Origin: Candidatus Limnocylindrales bacterium
GTDB lineage: Bacteria; Chloroflexota; Limnocylindria; Limnocylindrales; CSP1-4
Assembly (NCBI GenBank): GCA_031292335.1
Contig: JARLHH010000326.1
Span: 1 to 10,260, forward strand
Direction of reading: 5' to 3'
DNA: 10,260 nucleotides
The notes under the pieces were generated by a model. That model was given only the letters and a program-made list of their open reading frames with translations, did not search any database and had not been told where the DNA came from. How positions within the stretch are numbered: position 1 is the first letter of the stretch; each line of letters begins with the position of its first letter. A program made the position numbers and the translations under genes. Below are positions 6,881-10,260 of this stretch, piece after piece.

Positions 6881-7150
6881 TCAGCGGCGCAGGCCGAGCC
6901 GTGCGATGACGGCGCGGTAGCGCGCGGCGTCCTTCTTCACGAGGTACGCAAGAAGGCGCCGGCGATGGCCGACCAGCTTGAGGAGGCCGCGGCGGGAATG
7001 ATTGTCCTTGGGGTACAGCCTGAGATGTCCCGTCAGGTCCTTGACCCGCTCCGTCAGGAGCGCGATCTGGACCTCGGCGGACCCCGTGTCCCCTTCGCTC
7101 ACCGCGAATTCGGCAACGATCCGGTCCTTGGTTTCCCGCACGAGCGGCAC
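6881..7150 (-). CDS. rpsO: Small ribosomal subunit protein uS15
   Basis: The product is exactly 89 aa, the usual S15 length. S15 binds the 16S rRNA central domain and organises the platform of the 30S subunit. Diagnostic blocks are EGDTGSAEVQIALLTERV (19-36), HSRRGLLKLVG (51-61) and the terminal RLGLRR. The start is GTG 7150, supported by SD GGAGG at 7160-7156 with a 5-nt spacer; the frame stays open further upstream, but that part does not resemble S15. It is followed by pnp after a 103-nt structured spacer, as in most bacteria. S15 often represses its own mRNA through leader structure, and the 112-nt leader here could serve that, though I cannot identify the target fold. Confidence 0.97.
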   Translation of the reverse strand: MPLVRETKDRIVAEFAVSEGDTGSAEVQIALLTERVKDLTGHLRLYPKDNHSRRGLLKLVGHRRRLLAYLVKKDAARYRAVIARLGLRR

Positions 7151-7155
7151 TCGGT

Positions 7156-7160
7156 CCTCC
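7156..7160 (-). promoter_or_regulatory. Shine-Dalgarno of rpsO
   Basis: GGAGG on the minus strand lies 5 nt before GTG 7150. It decides this start over upstream in-frame valine (GTG) codons and gives the standard 89-residue S15. Confidence 0.8.
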
Positions 7161-7200
7161 GACACGAAAACTTCTACAACACGTTCTAGCAAACCGACGG

Positions 7201-7229
7201 AGCGTAACAGGGGCAGGCGGTTACTGCAA
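7201..7229 (-). promoter_or_regulatory. Weak candidate promoter for rpsO-pnp
   Basis: TTGCAG (7229-7224) and TACGCT (7206-7201) are separated by 17 nt on the minus strand. The -10 fits the relaxed TANNNT pattern, but the -35 matches TTGACA only in TTG. The region 7160-7230 is visibly richer in A/T than its surroundings, which fits a promoter or leader. An internal promoter ahead of rpsO is common, but this pair of hexamers is only suggestive. Confidence 0.25.
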
Positions 7230-7263
7230 ACGGCTGTACTCGTCCCGCCGCGAGAACGGCCGT
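7230..7263 (-). terminator. Imperfect hairpin at the ribF stop codon (weak terminator or attenuator)
   Basis: Positions 7230-7242 and 7251-7263 pair at 11 of 13 positions, with one C-A and one T-T mismatch, around an 8-nt loop. The stem begins within the ribF TGA, and only a short run of three U ends the 3' arm. It could partly end the nrnA-truB-ribF transcript, attenuate read-through into rpsO, or belong to an S15 control leader. Confidence 0.4.
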
Positions 7264-8129
7264 CAGGCAGGCCCGACGAAGGCGACCCGGAGGCGTCCCG
7301 GCGCGAGCGTCCCGGCGCGGACGTGGACGTCGAGCGTCCCGGACTGGTCCACCCGGACCAGCGCCGCGTGGGGGCGCGCGGGCGGAGTCCCGGGCGCGAT
7401 CGCGGGCTCCAGGGTCGCCGCGTATCGGCCGGGCGGCGGCAGCGCCACGGGCACCGGGAAGCGAAGAGTCGCGGCCTGTCCGGCGCGCGTCCGCGCCGCG
7501 ATCTCACCGGTCACCGCCACCCGCCTGCCCAGGAGCGCCCGCGCCGCGGGCAGGTCGCCCGAGGCGATCGCGTTGCGGATCTCGGCGCTGCGCACCTGCC
7601 GCCCCTCGATCTCGAACGGCGGCACCACGATCACCCGGAAGCCGGTCCGCGCGCCCAGCGCCGCGAGCGTCGCGGGCGTGCCGCGCCGCTCGTGCCCGAA
7701 GGCCGCGTCCGGCGTCATCAGGAGCCCCGCCAGGCTGGTCCGCGCCTGGATCGACGCGACGAACACGTCGTACGGCGTTCGGCGCAGCGCCTCGTCGAAG
7801 TGCGCCACGATGGTCACCCCGACGCCCGCCTGCGCGAGGCGCACCAGCCGCTCGTCGGGATCGCACAGGAGCGGCGGTGCGGCACCTGCCATGATCTCGT
7901 CGGGGTGGTGGTCGAAGGTCAGCACCGCCGGCGCGACGCCCATCCGCACGGAGGCCCGCCGCAGCTCGCGGAGCAGGTACGCGTGGCCGCGATGGAGGCC
8001 GTCGAAGACGCCCACCACCAGCAGGAGCGGTCCGTGCTCCGGCCGGAGCGCGGCGACCCCGGTCAGCGCGGGCCGCGCGTGCATGCCGACGCGGAGATCC
8101 AGCGCCCGAGGGCGCTCCGGCTCAGCCAT
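7263..8129 (-). CDS. ribF: RibF-type FMN adenylyltransferase (FAD synthase) with degenerate riboflavin kinase domain
   Basis: The 288-aa protein belongs to the bifunctional RibF family, which makes FMN then FAD; usual members have about 305-320 residues. The N-terminal nucleotidyltransferase half is recognisable: VGVFDGLHRGH (39-49), TFDHHP (71-76), FGHERRG (144-150) and RSAEIRNAI (180-188). The SSTxIR motif is changed to RSAEIR. The C-terminal half (about 200-288) keeps the outline of the flavokinase beta barrel (LPPPGRYAATLEP, then LDVHV, then LRVAFV). However, it lacks PTAN (RFPVPVAL is there instead) and the IGxxPTF block, has Asp where the catalytic Glu of LEVHLLDF is expected, and stops about 30-40 residues early. 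FMN adenylylation is likely; riboflavin phosphorylation is doubtful. Start ATG 8129 overlaps the truB stop by 8 bp with no clear SD, implying coupling. The open frame up to 8330 is shadow of truB. Confidence 0.85.
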   Translation of the reverse strand: MAEPERPRALDLRVGMHARPALTGVAALRPEHGPLLLVVGVFDGLHRGHAYLLRELRRASVRMGVAPAVLTFDHHPDEIMAGAAPPLLCDPDERLVRLAQAGVGVTIVAHFDEALRRTPYDVFVASIQARTSLAGLLMTPDAAFGHERRGTPATLAALGARTGFRVIVVPPFEIEGRQVRSAEIRNAIASGDLPAARALLGRRVAVTGEIAARTRAGQAATLRFPVPVALPPPGRYAATLEPAIAPGTPPARPHAALVRVDQSGTLDVHVRAGTLAPGRLRVAFVGPA

Positions 8130-9165
8130 GCGGCGCGGCCGGCTCGCGCGGGAGCAGCACCTTGTCCGGCACCAGGCGTCCGCCGGCGCGCCGGGCAATG
8201 GCCGCGAGCGACCCATCCACGCGCAGCAGGCGTACCCGTTCGGCGGCCGCGACGCCGCCGCCTGAAACCGTCCCGGCCGGGGCCGGCGACTGCGCCGGAA
8301 GCCGGCTGGCCTCGCTGATCCAGCCGCCATGGGCGACCACGGTGAGCTCGTCGGCCTCGAGCGTGACTGCCGGGAGATCGTCCAGGCCGGTCCCGACCGG
8401 TCTCAGGAGCGCCGCGAACCGTCCGTTCGCCGCGGCCTCGCGGACGACGTCCAGGCTGACGGCGTCGTCGAGCGTGAACGGCCCCGCCGCCGTGCGGCGC
8501 AGGGCCCCCAGGTACGCCGCGCTGCCGACCGCGGCCCCGAGATCGCGTGCCAGCGCCCGCACGTACGTCCCGGCGGAGCAGGCCACCTCGACGATGGCCA
8601 GCGGATGTGCCGGCTCGGTCTCGTCCCACCGCTCGAGGGCGAGCGCATGGAAGGTGACGTCGCGTGCCGGAAGGACGGGTGTCTGCCCGGTCCGGGCCAG
8701 CGCATAGGCTCGTCTGCCGCCGACCTTGCGCGCGGAGAAGGCCGGCGGCATCTGGAGCTGCCGCCCCAGGAACCCGGCCAGCGCCGCCTCCACGGCAGCT
8801 CGCGTGGGAGGCGGCAGGTTCGTCGGCGTCAGCTCGCCCTCGAGGTCGTCGGTGGTCGAGGAGGCACCAAAGCAGACCGTCGCCCGGTAGGCCTTGCGGG
8901 CGCCGAGGTGGAACTCCACCACCCGCGTCCCCAGGCCCAGGTAGAGGGGCAGCACGCCCGACGCGAACGGGTCGAGCGTCCCGCCGTGGCCGATCCGCTT
9001 CGTGCCGGCGAGACGGCGCACGAGGGCGACGATGTCGTGCGACGTCGGCCCCACCGGCTTGTCGACCACCAGGATGCCGTCCAGGCCCGCGTCGACCCGC
9101 CGGGGCCGCCCGCGGTCCGGCGGGTCGGAGACGTCGACCGAAGGCCGCGAGCCTTCGTCCGTCAC
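8122..9165 (-). CDS. truB: tRNA pseudouridine(55) synthase
   Basis: The 347-aa enzyme converts U55 in the T-loop of tRNAs to pseudouridine. A flexible 27-residue N-terminal extension precedes GILVVDKPVGPTSHD (30-44). The catalytic aspartate is D65 in GGTLDPFASG. Further family blocks are KAYRATVCFG (91-100), AFSARKVGGRRAY (142-154) and GTYVRALARDLG (199-210). Residues from about 260 form a PUA-like C-terminal domain, interrupted by a Pro/Ala/Gly-rich stretch near 290-305. Start GTG 9165 overlaps the nrnA stop as GTGA and has no SD, so translational coupling is likely. A longer open frame runs to 9906, but that part is the alternate frame of nrnA. The order nrnA-truB-ribF is common downstream of infB-rbfA. 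Confidence 0.94.
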   Translation of the reverse strand: MTDEGSRPSVDVSDPPDRGRPRRVDAGLDGILVVDKPVGPTSHDIVALVRRLAGTKRIGHGGTLDPFASGVLPLYLGLGTRVVEFHLGARKAYRATVCFGASSTTDDLEGELTPTNLPPPTRAAVEAALAGFLGRQLQMPPAFSARKVGGRRAYALARTGQTPVLPARDVTFHALALERWDETEPAHPLAIVEVACSAGTYVRALARDLGAAVGSAAYLGALRRTAAGPFTLDDAVSLDVVREAAANGRFAALLRPVGTGLDDLPAVTLEADELTVVAHGGWISEASRLPAQSPAPAGTVSGGGVAAAERVRLLRVDGSLAAIARRAGGRLVPDKVLLPREPAAPHG

Positions 9166-10181
9166 CGGGTGACCGCCCGCGCGTACCGCTCCGCCTCCGG
9201 CAGGACGGCCGCCACCGCCTCCGCCAGCGGCAGCGGGAGCGAGGCACCGGCGGCCCGGGGGTGGCCCCCGCCGCCCCACGTGCCGCACAGCGCGGTCGCG
9301 TCCACGCCCCCGGGCTTCGTTCGCACGGAGAGCCGGGTCGCGTCCTCCTTCTCCTTGAGCAGCAGGGCGACCTCGGCCGTCTCCGACTGCGCGAGGAGGT
9401 CGATGATCCCCTCTGAGTGCTCCGAGCGCGCTCCCGTCGCGGCGAGGTCCGCCAGCTCCAGCGTCGAGGCGATCACCAGCCCGCCGGCGAGCGACTGCAG
9501 GCGGCCCAGGACCCGCCCGAACAGCGCGAGCTGGGCATCCGGCTTGGTCCGGTAGAGCCGCCGGCTGATCTCGGAGAGCGGCGCGCCGGCCTCCACGAGC
9601 GCGGCCGTCACCTGCAGCGTGCGGGCCGTCGTGTTCGGGTGGGCGAACGTGGCCGTGTCCATCACGATCCCCGCCGCCAGCGCGGCCGCCAGCCTCCCCT
9701 CCCCCATCGCCAGCGGGACGCCGAGCCGTACCGCGAGCAGCGCGACCATCTCGCAGGTGGCCGCCGCCGCCGCGTCGATCCAGGCCAGGCCGCCCGTGCC
9801 GTCGTTGCTGGCGTGATGGTCGATCGTCAGCAGCGGCGTGTCGGCGAAGAGCGCGGGATTGCGTTCCTGGATCGAGCCGACGCGGGAGAGGTCGCCGCAG
9901 TCGCACAGCACCACGAGGTCGTAGGCGACGTCCGGCTCCGGGTCGGTGCGGACGGCGTCGCTGCCGGCGATGAACCGGTAGAGATCCGGCAACGGGTCCG
10001 CGGCGGCGACCGTCGCCCGGCCACCCAGCGCCTCCACCAGCAGGCCGATCGCGATGGCCGCACCCAGCGCGTCGGCGTCCGGGCTCTCGTGGCCGACCGC
10101 CAGCACGCGCCTGGCGCTGCGCACGCGCTCCACGACAGAATCCGGGACTGCGGCCGCGAGCTGCCGTAGGTCGATTGCCAT
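9162..10181 (-). CDS. nrnA: Bifunctional nanoRNase/pAp phosphatase, DHH/DHHA1 family
   Basis: The 339-aa product should hydrolyse 2- to 5-nt RNA fragments and dephosphorylate 3'-phosphoadenosine 5'-phosphate, using Mn. DHH-domain motifs are GHESPDADALG (30-40, with H31, D35 and D37), D94 in LCDCGD, IDHHASN (120-126) and D175 in MDTATF. The C-terminal DHHA1 domain has the glycine motif GGGGHPRAAG (303-312). Length and order are typical for NrnA. Start ATG 10181 lies 1 nt after the TGA of the preceding frame (10185-10183), and no strong SD is seen. It is the nanoRNase of the locus, complementing the PNPase encoded downstream, which leaves short oligomers. Other DHH phosphoesterases such as c-di-AMP hydrolases share these motifs, but the position between rbfA and truB favours NrnA. 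Confidence 0.92.
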   Translation of the reverse strand: MAIDLRQLAAAVPDSVVERVRSARRVLAVGHESPDADALGAAIAIGLLVEALGGRATVAAADPLPDLYRFIAGSDAVRTDPEPDVAYDLVVLCDCGDLSRVGSIQERNPALFADTPLLTIDHHASNDGTGGLAWIDAAAAATCEMVALLAVRLGVPLAMGEGRLAAALAAGIVMDTATFAHPNTTARTLQVTAALVEAGAPLSEISRRLYRTKPDAQLALFGRVLGRLQSLAGGLVIASTLELADLAATGARSEHSEGIIDLLAQSETAEVALLLKEKEDATRLSVRTKPGGVDATALCGTWGGGGHPRAAGASLPLPLAEAVAAVLPEAERYARAVTR

Positions 10182-10182
10182 C

Positions 10183-10260
10183 TCAGCGGGCTCGCCGCGG
10201 GCGCCGCGCGGCCGACGACGGCCGCGGGCCCGAAGACGGCCGCCGGCGTGCCGCCGGGGA
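10183..10260 (-). CDS. C-terminal tail of an upstream gene, probably rbfA (partial)
   Basis: A frame open from the window edge gives 25 codons and ends at TGA 10185-10183, 1 nt before nrnA. The tail is Arg/Pro/Ser/Ala-rich with no recognisable domain. In many genomes the gene before nrnA-truB is rbfA (30S maturation factor), whose C-terminus is often a disordered, charged tail, so rbfA is the best guess. This rests on position only. Confidence 0.35.
   Translation of the reverse strand, partial: SPAARRRPSSGPRPSSAARRPRRAR

Noticed and set aside
3535..6909. A 1124-codon open frame on the plus strand opposite asd and pnp
   Set aside because: The composition (Asp/Gly/Arg/His/Leu-rich, no domain) is the usual antisense shadow of a GC-rich gene; the minus strand encodes full PNPase and ASADH motifs there.
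7151..7507. Long N-terminal extension of the S15 frame
   Set aside because: S15 is 89 aa from GTG 7150 with a well-spaced SD; the upstream part overlaps ribF and a structured leader.
9166..9906. N-terminal extension of the truB frame to 9906
   Set aside because: The sequence is Arg/Gly/Ala low complexity overlapping nrnA; TruB homology and the GTGA overlap place the start at 9165.
1..10260. CRISPR arrays, tRNAs, insertion sequences or phage genes
   Set aside because: No repeated spacers, tRNA-like fold, transposase motif or terminal inverted repeats were seen by eye; nearly all sequence is explained by housekeeping genes.

Overview
The window is GC-rich (roughly 70% by eye) and every convincing gene lies on the minus strand, so it is best read from high to low coordinates. 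It looks like core chromosome of a high-GC bacterium. The order rbfA(?)-nrnA-truB-ribF-rpsO-pnp is the classic translation/RNA-metabolism cluster. The RNase J N-terminus reads more like Chloroflexota than Actinobacteria to me. That placement is an inference from memory of the families and was not tested. No mobile element, CRISPR array, tRNA or rRNA was seen.

Region 1 (10260 to about 7263) holds the last codons of an upstream gene (probably rbfA), then nrnA (DHH/DHHA1 nanoRNase/pAp phosphatase), truB (tRNA Psi55 synthase) and ribF. These are packed with 1-nt spacing or 4- to 8-bp overlaps, so translation is probably coupled. RibF keeps its FMN adenylyltransferase half, but its riboflavin kinase half is degenerate and short. 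Region 2 (7262-4198) opens with a 112-bp, relatively AT-rich leader containing an imperfect hairpin. It then has rpsO (S15), a 103-bp spacer with two hairpins, and pnp.

The highlight is pnp (6777-4198). It is a complete PNPase (two RNase PH cores, KH, S1) with a complete DEDDh 3'-5' exonuclease domain of the DnaQ-epsilon/PolC type spliced into the linker between the two RNase PH cores. All five DEDDh residues and the PNPase metal ligands appear intact. The polypeptide should therefore carry two chemically different 3' exonucleases, one phosphorolytic and one hydrolytic.

Region 3 (4197-1) begins with a strong perfect hairpin (pnp terminator) abutting an extended -10 promoter (TGG-TATACT). This promoter probably drives asd (aspartate-semialdehyde dehydrogenase), a family 4 Fe-S uracil-DNA glycosylase with a C-terminal clamp-binding-like motif, rnj (RNase J) and the start of ftsK. 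The ftsK gene runs off the left edge, and its four-helix membrane domain fills 606-1. Together the window holds three RNA-degrading enzymes (NrnA, PNPase-exonuclease, RNase J) among ribosome, tRNA, cofactor, DNA-repair and chromosome-segregation genes.
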